DNA of 64,000 nucleotides from contig JAACJK010000163.1 of assembly GCA_013368325.1 (NCBI GenBank), positions 2,294,001-2,358,000 on the forward strand, written 5' to 3'. The notes beneath the pieces were generated by a model. It was not told the DNA's origin. It made no database searches and saw nothing but the letters and a program-made list of their open reading frames with translations. This DNA is from Ephemerocybe angulata (Eukaryota; Basidiomycota; Agaricomycetes; Agaricales; Psathyrellaceae). The position numbers and the translations under genes were made by a program. Within the stretch, counting starts at the first letter, position 1. Each line of letters starts with the position of its first letter. Shown here in pieces: positions 11,401 to 20,447 of this stretch.

Positions 11401-12289
11401 CTGCCACGCCTTTGGTCTTGTTATGCGAAGCAGCGTAGCCCAAAGGGTCGTTTTCGTCAACAAGCCTCTCGAAGGACGTCCAATAGAGATTGTGATACTG
11501 ATGGCTCGTGAAATGATCCTCGAAGCCCATGAGGTATGATACTGCTTGTTGGGCCGATAGTTCCTGATGTGAGACCATGCTATATGCGCACCGCTGGAGG
11601 AGTCGTTTCCCCCTCGTTTGAAGATCGTCTTCATTGGGGTCGTACTCGCCAAGTTTTCTTGATGCTAGCTCCAAGGCCGCGAATGCGACGTGAGTCTTCA
11701 GTTGCGATTTGGTGATATAGTCGGTGATATAATAGCACACAGCCTTTGCAGTATTGCCGGAGCCAACGAACTTGATGTCCATATTGCAACGAACTGCACG
11801 GAGGATGGTGTCGTTGTAGTTGTTGACTAGGCCATCGAGGCTGCGTAAGCTGAGTTCTTCCGTTTCTTTGTCAAACTCGCTGACCAGCCGTGTGTTTCCC
11901 TCATCGAGATTGAACCGGCACTCCTTGGGGTGAGGGGGACCCCTCCAATACTTGTAGCAAGTCTTGGAATGTGTATGGCGCTGGCATTGGGTGGCGAGAT
12001 GGTGAGTGTCTTTCTGCTTGGCTAGCCGTGCAGCATCCTCAGACAGTCCCTCGAGATTGACTCCCCTAACTGAGCACGGGTGGTGGAATGCGGACTGCAC
12101 TTCAACAGGGCATGTGTCACCCGGATCGTCAGGAATGCTCGTTGCTATTGTATCGTCTAAGAAGGCAAGGAGCCGTTCCTGGAATGCGGTGTCGCCAATC
12201 TGAAAGATTCTGTGTTTAATTTCATCTGGGTTCAACGCGCCATCGAGCCAAACCAGCATGTGGCAGTGAAGGGTGCCGCGGCCCTGTGC
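8489..12289 (-). pseudogene. Helitron Rep (HUH, Y2) and Pif1-type helicase block
   Basis: Begins GRGTLHCHMLVWLDG, where HCH is the HUH metal-binding motif of the Rep nuclease, and continues to YYITDYITK, the two-tyrosine catalytic motif about 170 residues on. A long acidic linker follows. The helicase part has Walker A (GGAGGTGKS, complement near 9950-9990), Walker B (FIDEVSMIG), and the late motif TAHKAQGKTFERAIVDL. Helitrons nick and unwind DNA with these two activities. This block is intact but severed from its N-terminal half by the MITE at 12298-12728. The stop at 8489 follows ECKYPCSL; a GTAAGT at that point could also be a splice donor. Confidence 0.92.
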
Positions 12290-12297
12290 TTCGACGC

Positions 12298-12728
12298 CAA
12301 GGGTGGTCTGGTCTTTAAATAGCCGACCGGACGGTGGGTGGTTGGTCGAGCCGCCAGGCTCGAAAAAAAATTGTTGGACCCCCTCCTCAAAACCCTAAAA
12401 TAGGGCCCTGGCACAAGGTTTCTGGTTCTTCTGAGGGTTTAAATTATTCAAACTACTTAATATATTACTTACATGCTCAGGAGAGGTCAGTAAGTGAGTT
12501 TGTGGGTTGTATATTGGGTGTAGAGACGCCAACCGGCAGTGTGCCCAAACGGGAATTCGATCACCGGTGACTCGGATTTTGCCGAAATTCGGCGCTGAGA
12601 ACCAAAATTGATGGAAATTACCCGATTTGGAAGGTCTTGGCGCTTACGTGGGTGGTTGGTTGGACCCTCAAGGCTCATTTCAGATTTTCCGACCCCAGGT
12701 CTTTTTTTTAAAGACCGGACCACCCTTG
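12298..12728. mobile_element. hAT-like MITE, 431 bp
   Basis: Terminal inverted repeats of 22 bp beginning CAAGGGTGGTC and continuing GGTCTTTAAA, differing at one base. They are flanked by a perfect 8-bp target duplication (TTCGACGC at 12290-12297 and 12729-12736). The 8-bp duplication and CARGG-type ends fit the hAT superfamily. No coding capacity. It sits inside the Helitron gene between YYGCVEQ and VEAQGRGTLHCH, just ahead of the HUH motif; excision with one duplication restores the codons for CVEAQGRG. Confidence 0.9.
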
Positions 12729-13644
12729 TTCGACGCAGCCATAATACGCGCTGACCACCCCAAGGATTCCACCACCAGCATTCTTACCCTTGGGATCATA
12801 CCCTAAAATTGCTGAGATGAACGCTTTTAGGACTATATTGAAGAATTTGGCAGCAACTGCGGGATTCTTTGCGACCAAGTTGGATTGATCCCAGTAGTTC
12901 GACATTTGGTGGTCCGAGAGATTGTCGATGTCAATCTCTGCACCAGCTAGTAGACGGACGAGCGGATTATATACGTCAGCCGGGTTGATGGTAAGGTAGA
13001 AACTCGGGAGGCCCTTTTCGATAATTAGCGCCTTGATCTCGTTGCGCATCACAAGCTTGGAGGAGGAGGATGCAGGGACGTTCGATGTGATGAGCTTCAC
13101 TTCCTTCATCAGATCGAGAGCTTGGCGCTCCTCGGGAGTATGGAAAGAATATGTGCCTTTACCAATTTGCTCAGAGACTGACTGTAAGACCTCGGGAGAA
13201 ACTGATGCGAAGGATGCGGCGACTTTCTTGAAGTTTGAGCGCTTCACCTTCAAACTGGTGTGAAGAAGAATTGCTCGTCGTTGAAGGATATTGAATACCG
13301 TGAAGGGGAAGGAGTAATGTTCTTGGAAACGACTGTCATGCAAAGTAAGCAAGTGCTTGACATGCCGTTTGAATGACAGTGCTGCTTTTCTTCCTCTGTT
13401 TTCCAGTCCGCCGATGCCATACGGAAAGAGGGTAGGGTAAATCATGGGCAGTAAGTCGGGATCAAAAAATTCATTGACCGGTTCTGCATCATGCGGAATT
13501 TGCACGTAGCCGCCTCCACGTCGTTTGAAGTGCCTGATTGCAGCTGCTCGCAGTTCGTGTATTGGTGCACGGGCATCAACATCAGTCACCACCACATTTT
13601 GGAACGAAATATCAGGTGGGGATGCAGACTTCTCTTGTGCCTCC
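12729..13644 (-). pseudogene. Helitron-like N-terminal domain block
   Basis: Reads EAQEKSASPPDISFQNVVV, then HFKRRGGGYVQIPHD, MIYPTLFPYGIGG and ILQRRAILLHTSLKVKR, the conserved blocks of the Helitron_like_N domain, ending GLPSFYLTINPAD and YYGCVE. It joins the upstream block across the Gypsy element at the GGAGG target site (AEVE/AQEKS) and the downstream block across the MITE. No stop codon lies within it. Confidence 0.88.
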
Positions 13645-14204
13645 TGTGGCGAAGACGCCGGCTGATGTCGGACGAGCGACGAGCAGAGAGCAGAGAGCAG
13701 AGGAGCAGAGGTCGGACGAGCGACGAGCAGCGATGCAGATACAAGAGCTGTATAGTCAAAGGTAAATAGAATACAGGGAATAGGAGCGAAGCGACTATGT
13801 ACCTGTATAGTCAAAGAGATCAAGTGGGGAATAATGAACGAGTAGCTACGAGTATATATGTGTCCAGATGATCTCGAACGAAAATAGAACAATAGAATGA
13901 TCCAAAGAACAATAGAGTCCATATGAGTCGATATGACTAAAAGGCAGCGCGCGGTCAGTGCGCCTGAGAACAAAGGTGTGAACAAGGTGTGAACGTGCTG
14001 TGCACGAGAATAAGAAGCACGAACGTGCTGTGCATGAAGTGAGGGGAAGGCTCAGAAGAGCGAAGGCAGTGTGAAGGTGTGCAAGGGTGTGCAAGGGTGT
14101 GCAAAGGTGTGCAAGAGTGTGCAGGAATGCGCACGAATGAATAGTAAAGGAAGAAATGAAAGGAAAAGAAGAGAAAATAGGTAGGCTGACCGGTGTTCAC
14201 GACA
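13645..14204 (-). repeat. 3' LTR of the chromovirus
   Basis: 560 bp, TGTGGCGAAG...TTCACGACA in plus orientation; matches 19888-20447. Contains runs of a short GTGTGCAAGG repeat near 14070-14130. Frames running through it are not genes. Confidence 0.95.
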
Positions 14205-14238
14205 TTACCCCCCTCCTAGAACTCATCGTCCTCGATGA

Positions 14239-17200
14239 CTATGGTCGGGGTGCCGTGGGGTGTCGAAGGTGGAACTCCGCGACGGCTTCAGCTGCGTTTC
14301 CAAGGTTGGCAAGGGGTTCCCAAGAGTTCTCGCTGTCGTTGTAGCCCTTCCAGCTGATGAGGTATTCGACCCAGCGCTTTCGTCCACGCTTGACCTCCCT
14401 ACTGTCCAGCACGTCCTGAACTTCAAACTCTGTCCCGTCCTCGAGTTCAACAGGCTCTGGTGGGGGAGGTAGGATGCCGTTGGTGTCGTTCCCTTTCCAG
14501 GGACTAAGCTTGTCGACGTGGAAGACAGGATGGAGGCGGGATAGAGACTGAGGGAGTGCGAGACGGTAGTCAAGGTCGCCGACCTTCTCCATGACCTTGT
14601 AGGGGCCGAGCTGGAAGTCCCCAAGCTTTCGAGTGGGCACCTTGATGTTGATGTTCTTGGCGCTGAGCCAGACATAGTCGTCTACGGCGAAGGTGTGTGC
14701 TGTCCGCTTCCCAGCTTCGAAGGTTGTCTTCTGGCGGGCTTTCTCCATTCGTAAGGCCGCTTCAACGTCTTTCCGGGTGTCCAGAAGGTCCTGGATGCAT
14801 TCGTCGACACCGCGGACCCCGGTGGTAGCGCCGATGGGAATGTTGAAGTGGGGGGAGTAGCCGTAGATAACCTCGAAGGGGGAGCGATTATGAGCAGAAT
14901 GGATGCGGGAGTTGATGACGAACTCAGCCATGGGGAGGTGCTGGTCCCAATCGTCCTGTCGTCGACTGACGTAGAAGCGAAGGTGCTTCTCAACCTCCTG
15001 GTTTGCGCGCTCGGTCTGGCCGTTGGCCTGAGGGTGGTATGCCGTCGTGAGGTTGGATCCAATCCCAAGGCGTTGAAGGAGAGTGCGCATGACGTTAGAG
15101 GCGAACTGGGGCCCTCGGTCACTGATGAAACGAAGGGGCAAACCATGGAGGCGGAAGATCTCTCGGTAGTAGATGTCGACGACGCCTTCAGTTGAGATGG
15201 TGGAGGAGCAGGGGAGTGCGTGGATCTGCTTGGTGAAGAAGTCGGTGAAGACGATGACTGCATCGAATCCATGGGCAGGTGGTAGCTGTGTGATGAGGTC
15301 AACTCCAACAGCCTCCCAAGGGCCTTCGGGGACGTCCATGGGCTGGGTGAGGGCACGAGGGTGCTGGGCATGCTTGCGTCGGGCACAGAGGTCGCAGCCT
15401 TCGACGTACTTCTTCACAAAAGCGCGCATCGTGGGCCACCAGTACAACCGCTCGACCCGTTCGAGGGTTGCATGGTTCCCGGGATGGCCTGAAGTGGGGT
15501 CATCGTGGCACTGCTTTACCACCTCTCGCCGGAGTTCCTTGTCTGCTGGGACGTATACCTTGCCTCTGAACCGTACTAACCCGTTCTCCTCTGTCCACTC
15601 TGTCAACCCGTTGACGAGTTTCTGGGGACCAAACTTGCGCAGCTTCTCTAGCCCTCCCAAGACCACAGACTCGCGTGCACTCGCACGACGAATTCGGTCT
15701 TCGAGGGGGTTGGTGAACTGGGAAGCGGCCGCAAGTTTGGCGAAGTGTTCAGGGCGGAGGACAGTGCGCTGGGTGTTGTCGTCAGAGTCCGAGACGTGAT
15801 GGTGGGGCATGCGCGAGAGGGGGTCAGCTTGGGTGTTAGCGGCACCCGGGCGGTGTTCGAGACGGAAGTCGAAGCGAGAGAGGTACAGGGCCCATCTCGC
15901 CTGTCGTCGTGCCAGATCTTGAGCAGTGCGCCAGTACTTCAGGTTAGCATGATCGGTTACGATCCCGAAGGTGTCAGGGAGACCTTCCAGGAATGGGCGC
16001 CAATCCTTAAGGGCTTCGATGATGGCTAGCATCTCCCGGTCATAGATCTCGTAGTTCCGCTGAGCTGGGTCCATAGACGCTGATCGGAAGGCGACAGGAT
16101 GCCAGGCGCCATCAGCGGCTTGCTGAAGAAGGGCACCTCCGGTGGCAAAGCCAGAGGCGTCGACTTCGATGCGAGTTGGGCGATCAGGATCCCAGAGGGC
16201 AAGGACAGGGGCCGAGATGAAGGCGTCACGGAGGGTTTCGAAGGCTTGCTGACGCTCGTCAGTCCATTCGAACGGGGTGTTCTTCTTAGTGAGGTCATGG
16301 AGGGGGCGGGCGACTTTGGAGAAGTCCTTGATGAAGCGGCGGTAGAAGTTGGCAAAGCCCAGGAATCCTCGGGCTTCGCGGACGTTGCGCGGTACGGGCC
16401 AGCCACGGACGGCTTGGACCTTAGCAGGGTCCATGCTCACCTCTCCCTCTCGGATAACCATACCCAGATACTCGATCTCCTCCTTCTCAAACTCACACTT
16501 CTCTGGACGTAGGTAGAGGTCATGCTGGCGCAGGCGACGAAGGACTTCGTGGGTGATGCGGCGGTGTTCTTCCAGGTCCATGGTGAAGATGAGGATGTCG
16601 TCGAGGTAGACCGCCACCTTGCCGGAGGCGACCAGATCTGAGAAGATCGAGTTCATGAGGCCCTGGAATGTGGCAGGTGAGTTGGTTAGACCGAAAAACA
16701 TGACTTTGGGTTCGAAGAGGCCTCGGCTAGTAGCGAACGCAGCTTTCCATTCATCTCCCTCCTTTATGCGGACGTTGTTGTATCCCCAGCGGACGTCAAA
16801 CTTGGTGAAGTATTTGGCACCTCGAAGACGGCTGATGATGTCAGCGACAAGAGGGAGCGGGTACCGGTTCTTGATGGTGTACTCGTTGAGACGGCGATAG
16901 TCCTGGATGAAGCGGAGTGTTCCGTCCTTCTTCTTGATGAAGAAGACCGGGGAGGAGATGGGCGACTTAGAGGGTTGGATGTATCCTTTGGCGAGGTTCT
17001 CCTGGAGGAACGTATCGAGCACAGCCTGTTCATCTAGGGACATGGGGTAGATCTTGGTGCGGATGTTGGCTGGAGCACCAGGCGTGAGCTCGATGGCATG
17101 ATCCCAATCCTTGTGGCTTGGCAGGCGAGTGGATTCTTGTTCAGAAAAGACGGCGGCGTGTTCTCGGTAGTGGGCAGGGATGATCTCATCGAGGGTTCTC

Positions 17201-18159
17201 TCCGGTTTACCTTTCTTCGCGTCCTCAGCGATCTTCTGGGAGTAGGTGAAGCCAGCCGAACACCACAGTTCCTCGTCCGTGCGCTCGATGATGCCAGCTC
17301 GAAGCCAGCGGCGTCGAGTTGTTCGGTTAGCACGGATTCGGCAGAAGGGGGTTTCGGGCTTCTCTTCCACAGGAGGGGGCGGCGACGGTGGGGTAGGTTC
17401 AGGAGTTGGAGAGCTGGGGAGCGTGGGCCAGGAGGCGTAGATCTCCTCCAGAATCGCTCCGTCAGAGGGTTCCCCTAAGTCCAAACACGGATGTCTTTCC
17501 TCCGGCACCTCCTCTACCGAGGCGCGGGGATGACGGCGTGAAGGTAGGAGCTCTGGAACGGATGCGATGGGGTCTGGGGGTGCGCTCGAGGCATAGATCT
17601 CTTCCAGGATGGATCCGTTGGACGGTTCCCCCAGAGCATGGCTCGGGTTCGGGTCCTCCGGAACATCCTCGATGGTGGCTCGGGGGTTGATGCGCACGAT
17701 ACCCTTTGTCCAGTCAATCTCTGGGTTAACCTGGCGAAGCCAGGGGAGTCCCAGGATGATGTTCTCGCCTCCTAGGTCGGTGACAAGAAAGTCCGTCCAG
17801 CGGTTATGGGGTCCGACCGTGAGGTGAAGACGTGCGAAGTGGGTGATGTCCCCGGCGGTATTTGGGGAGCCATCAATGTTGCGAAGGAGGATAGGGTGAC
17901 GGAGTGGGAAGGTTGTGATGTGATGCTTTAGGACAAAGGGGTGGTCAAGAAAGAGGGCGGTAGCCCCACAATCTATCATGGCTGCTGAGCTAGTGCTCCT
18001 GTTGCGACCTCTCAACATTGTTCGTACTCGGAAATGGTCTGAAGTAGGATCGATTTCACGAATAGAACTAATGGTACATGATGAGATGGAGTCATAGGAG
18101 GAGGTGGAACACATAGCGATGGGTACGCGTGCGGCAGCACGGACGGGCACCCGCTTCAA
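14239..18159 (-). CDS. pol: Chromovirus Pol: protease, RT, RNase H, integrase, chromodomain
   Basis: 1,306 codons without a stop. In order: retropepsin with MIDCGATALFLD (active-site Asp about residue 63, a DCGA variant of the usual DSGA) and IILGLPWL; reverse transcriptase with FVRWGYN-type motif and VYLDDILIF; RNase H starting IEVDASGFATGGAL; integrase zinc finger H...H...CDLCARR, and core with VGVDLITQL, DRGPQFAS and AYHPQANGQTERANQ; and a C-terminal chromodomain (VEYLISWKGYNDSENSWEP). The chromodomain places it in the chromoviruses, whose integrase is guided to histone marks. The first codon TTG at 18159 has no ATG and lies in the -1 frame relative to gag, so Pol is expected as a Gag-Pol frameshift product. 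Confidence 0.95.
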   Translation of the reverse strand: MKRVPVRAAARVPIAMCSTSSYDSISSCTISSIREIDPTSDHFRVRTMLRGRNRSTSSAAMIDCGATALFLDHPFVLKHHITTFPLRHPILLRNIDGSPNTAGDITHFARLHLTVGPHNRWTDFLVTDLGGENIILGLPWLRQVNPEIDWTKGIVRINPRATIEDVPEDPNPSHALGEPSNGSILEEIYASSAPPDPIASVPELLPSRRHPRASVEEVPEERHPCLDLGEPSDGAILEEIYASWPTLPSSPTPEPTPPSPPPPVEEKPETPFCRIRANRTTRRRWLRAGIIERTDEELWCSAGFTYSQKIAEDAKKGKPERTLDEIIPAHYREHAAVFSEQESTRLPSHKDWDHAIELTPGAPANIRTKIYPMSLDEQAVLDTFLQENLAKGYIQPSKSPISSPVFFIKKKDGTLRFIQDYRRLNEYTIKNRYPLPLVADIISRLRGAKYFTKFDVRWGYNNVRIKEGDEWKAAFATSRGLFEPKVMFFGLTNSPATFQGLMNSIFSDLVASGKVAVYLDDILIFTMDLEEHRRITHEVLRRLRQHDLYLRPEKCEFEKEEIEYLGMVIREGEVSMDPAKVQAVRGWPVPRNVREARGFLGFANFYRRFIKDFSKVARPLHDLTKKNTPFEWTDERQQAFETLRDAFISAPVLALWDPDRPTRIEVDASGFATGGALLQQAADGAWHPVAFRSASMDPAQRNYEIYDREMLAIIEALKDWRPFLEGLPDTFGIVTDHANLKYWRTAQDLARRQARWALYLSRFDFRLEHRPGAANTQADPLSRMPHHHVSDSDDNTQRTVLRPEHFAKLAAASQFTNPLEDRIRRASARESVVLGGLEKLRKFGPQKLVNGLTEWTEENGLVRFRGKVYVPADKELRREVVKQCHDDPTSGHPGNHATLERVERLYWWPTMRAFVKKYVEGCDLCARRKHAQHPRALTQPMDVPEGPWEAVGVDLITQLPPAHGFDAVIVFTDFFTKQIHALPCSSTISTEGVVDIYYREIFRLHGLPLRFISDRGPQFASNVMRTLLQRLGIGSNLTTAYHPQANGQTERANQEVEKHLRFYVSRRQDDWDQHLPMAEFVINSRIHSAHNRSPFEVIYGYSPHFNIPIGATTGVRGVDECIQDLLDTRKDVEAALRMEKARQKTTFEAGKRTAHTFAVDDYVWLSAKNINIKVPTRKLGDFQLGPYKVMEKVGDLDYRLALPQSLSRLHPVFHVDKLSPWKGNDTNGILPPPPEPVELEDGTEFEVQDVLDSREVKRGRKRWVEYLISWKGYNDSENSWEPLANLGNAAEAVAEFHLRHPTAPRP

Positions 18160-19439
18160 AAACCCGGCTTGTCGTTGGCGAGGAGCCCGAAGAGACGGTT
18201 CTGCTCAGCGAGGGCAGCCTCTAGGCGTGTGAACCTAGGGTCCTCGGGCGTCGTCGAAGGGGCAGGGGACGAGACGTTGGGGGCAGAGGTCTCGCCTGGG
18301 AAGAGGGTGAAGGGGGTGTCGCTGGTCGTGGCAGCTGCCTTCTGGGAGCGTCGGGCTCCTCAGCCTTTCTCGTTGCCTAGGTACTTGTCCTGGCAGACGG
18401 CCTCGATGTGCCCGATGCGGGCGCAGTATCCACACTTGGTGGCCTCGTGTCCTCCTGCCGACTTCAGGTGAGCCTTGGAGCCGCACCCGTAGCAGCGACC
18501 TCGCATGAGCTTGGTGAAGTCTTCACGGGTGCGAGCCGTCGAGCTTCGACTCGCATCGACATCCATGGCGTAGGGGTCGCGAGCAGCAGTGGGAGGGGAG
18601 TAGGCAGTGGAACCCTTGGTACGAGGGCCTTCCGCCATGCTGTCGCGCATGTGGAAGTCAACCTTGACGGCGAGCTGGACGAGCTCCTCGAAGGTGGCGG
18701 GTGCTTTGGCGAAGGAGGCCATGGTCAACCAGGCACGGGCATCCTTGGAGAGGCCCTGCTTGAAGCGATGGCCGAGGTCCGACTCGGAGTAGTCCGTGCG
18801 TCCGGAGACCTCCTGGAAGCGCGCTGCGTACTGCGCAACCGTCTTGTTGCCCTGGGTGATGGACTCGAGTTCCCTCTGGGCTTCGGCGTTGTCGTCCGAG
18901 GCCATGAAGCGGGCCTTGAAGGCCTTGACGAACTCGTCCCACGATCCGCTGAAGGGGAAAGGGGTGACGGGGACAGCGGTCTGGTTGGCTGCGGTAGCGG
19001 CTGCAGCGGCGGCTTGGGTGGTGGCATGGGCCTCGATGTCTTGGAGGTAGCGGACGGCCCATATCGCGGCTTCCCCCTGCAGGAGCGAGAGGGCGTGGAT
19101 GATCCACTGCTCGGGAGCAATCTCGTGGAAGCCGGTGGTAGTGTTGAGCTTGTTGAGGGGAGCTTCCTTCGATCGGGCCCACATGGTGTAGTACTGGAGG
19201 AATCGCCGGGCGTCGGCGGAACCTCCCTTGAAAGGCTCCGGGCGAGCCATACTGGAACCAGTGGACACGTTGACAGCCCCGACCTGGGTGGTGGAGTGGA
19301 CAGGAGGAGGCGCAGGTGCAGGGGCAGTCTGGGTTGCTTGGGTTTGAGCTGCGGCCAGTTCGGTCAGCTGCTCGTTGGTCTTCGTCTGGGCTTCTATGAG
19401 CCTCGTGAAGAGGGCTTCGAGACGCGCGTTGTCAGACAT
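18156..19439 (-). pseudogene. gag: Chromovirus Gag with in-frame TGA
   Basis: Starts MSDNARLEALFTRLIEAQ; capsid-like region with WARSKEAPLNK and ARFMASDDNAEAQREL; then a zinc-knuckle region (CYGCGSKAHLKS...CGYCARIGHIEAVC). The frame stops with TGA at 18362-18360 (codon 360) but stays open for 67 more codons, ending FGLLANDKPGF and TGA at 18158-18156, where the frameshift signal lies. The early TGA could come from CGA by one C-to-T change in a CpG context. It would block Gag-Pol synthesis from this copy unless it is read through. Confidence 0.85.
18159..18165 (-). promoter_or_regulatory. -1 ribosomal frameshift heptamer G GGT TTT
   Basis: Read on the minus strand, the zero frame is CCG GGT TTT TGA, a canonical X XXY YYZ heptamer directly before the gag stop. 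Slipping back one base continues as TTG AAG CGG in the pol frame, whose open region begins exactly there. Confidence 0.8.
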
Positions 19440-19887
19440 GGTAGGAGGTGGACTTCCGTAGTCGGGGAGCTTCGGAGAGTACGGCGGCGGTGGTGATGAT
19501 GGGGGTGGGACGCGACTAGGCGGGCTGGTAGGGTGCAGGTACTGTGGGACTAGTGGTAGGACTAGTTCTCCACGAAGGCCAGAGAGGTAGAAGCCTGGGA
19601 TAGAATCCTGGGTTTCCTTAGCGTGGGGGCAGGGTTGTTCTGCGCAGTCGGTGTAGACAGTTGAGCCGTTCCGGTCGATGTACCAGTAGACTGAGGACCA
19701 GACTGGATCAGTGGTGGATCGGAGGTAGGCGGAGTCGATCTGTAGGCCGTGAAGGTACGGTGCACAGCTGTCCGGTTCAGAGCCGTCAGAGGTTGCAGGT
19801 GAGGGGGAACGGGTGGGCGCGATGGTGCCGGCTAGCAGGGGCTGCGAGGACGATGGACGTCGGCGCAGTTGGGAGGACTTGATCTAA
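19440..19887 (-). other. Chromovirus 5' leader
   Basis: Between the 5' LTR and the gag start; no long frame in the element's orientation. Expected to hold the packaging and primer-binding signals. Confidence 0.7.
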
Positions 19888-20447
19888 TGTGGCGAAGACG
19901 CCGGCTGATGTCGGACGAGCGACGAGCAGAGAGCAGAGAGCAGAGGAGCAGAGGTCGGACGAGCGACGAGCAGCGATGCAGATACAAGAGCTGTATAGTC
20001 AAAGGTAAATAGAATACAGGGAATAGGAGCGAAGCGACTATGTACCTGTATAGTCAAAGAGATCAAGTGGGGAATAATGAACGAGTAGCTACGAGTATAT
20101 ATGTGTCCAGATGATCTCGAACGAAAATAGAACAATAGAATGATCCAAAGAACAATAGAGTCCATATGAGTCGATATGACTAAAAGGCAGCGCGCGGTCA
20201 GTGCGCCTGAGAACAAAGGTGTGAACAAGGTGTGAACGTGCTGTGCACGAGAATAAGAAGCACGAACGTGCTGTGCATGAAGTGAGGGGAAGGCTCAGAA
20301 GAGCGAAGGCAGTGTGAAGGTGTGCAAGGGTGTGCAAGGGTGTGCAAAGGTGTGCAAGAGTGTGCAGGAATGCGCACGAATGAATAGTAAAGGAAGAAAT
20401 GAAAGGAAAAGAAGAGAAAATAGGTAGGCTGACCGGTGTTCACAACA
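19888..20447 (-). repeat. 5' LTR of the chromovirus
   Basis: 560 bp, starting TGTGGCGAAG and ending TTCACAACA in plus orientation; one visible difference (A for G near the end) from the other LTR. Confidence 0.95.

Larger units (their letters stand above)
13645..20447 (-). mobile_element. Ty3/Gypsy chromovirus, 6.8 kb, complete
   Basis: Two 560-bp LTRs flank gag and pol on the minus strand, and CCTCC target duplications lie at 13640-13644 and 20448-20452. A polypurine tract (AGGAGGGGGG on the minus strand, 14207-14216 region) sits next to the 3' LTR. At the point checked closely the LTRs differ by one base near one end, so the insertion looks young. The tRNA primer site is not a standard TGG: the 5' LTR is followed by TTAGATCAAGTCC. 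It inserted into the Helitron gene, so it is younger than that gene. Autonomy is doubtful because gag carries an in-frame TGA. Confidence 0.95.

Noticed and set aside
13846..14200. Small hydrophobic frames inside both LTRs
   Set aside because: Repeated in both LTRs and full of simple GTGTGCAAG repeats; not genes.
18408..19496. 362-codon frame on the plus strand opposite gag
   Set aside because: Antisense shadow of gag produced by its GC-rich codons.
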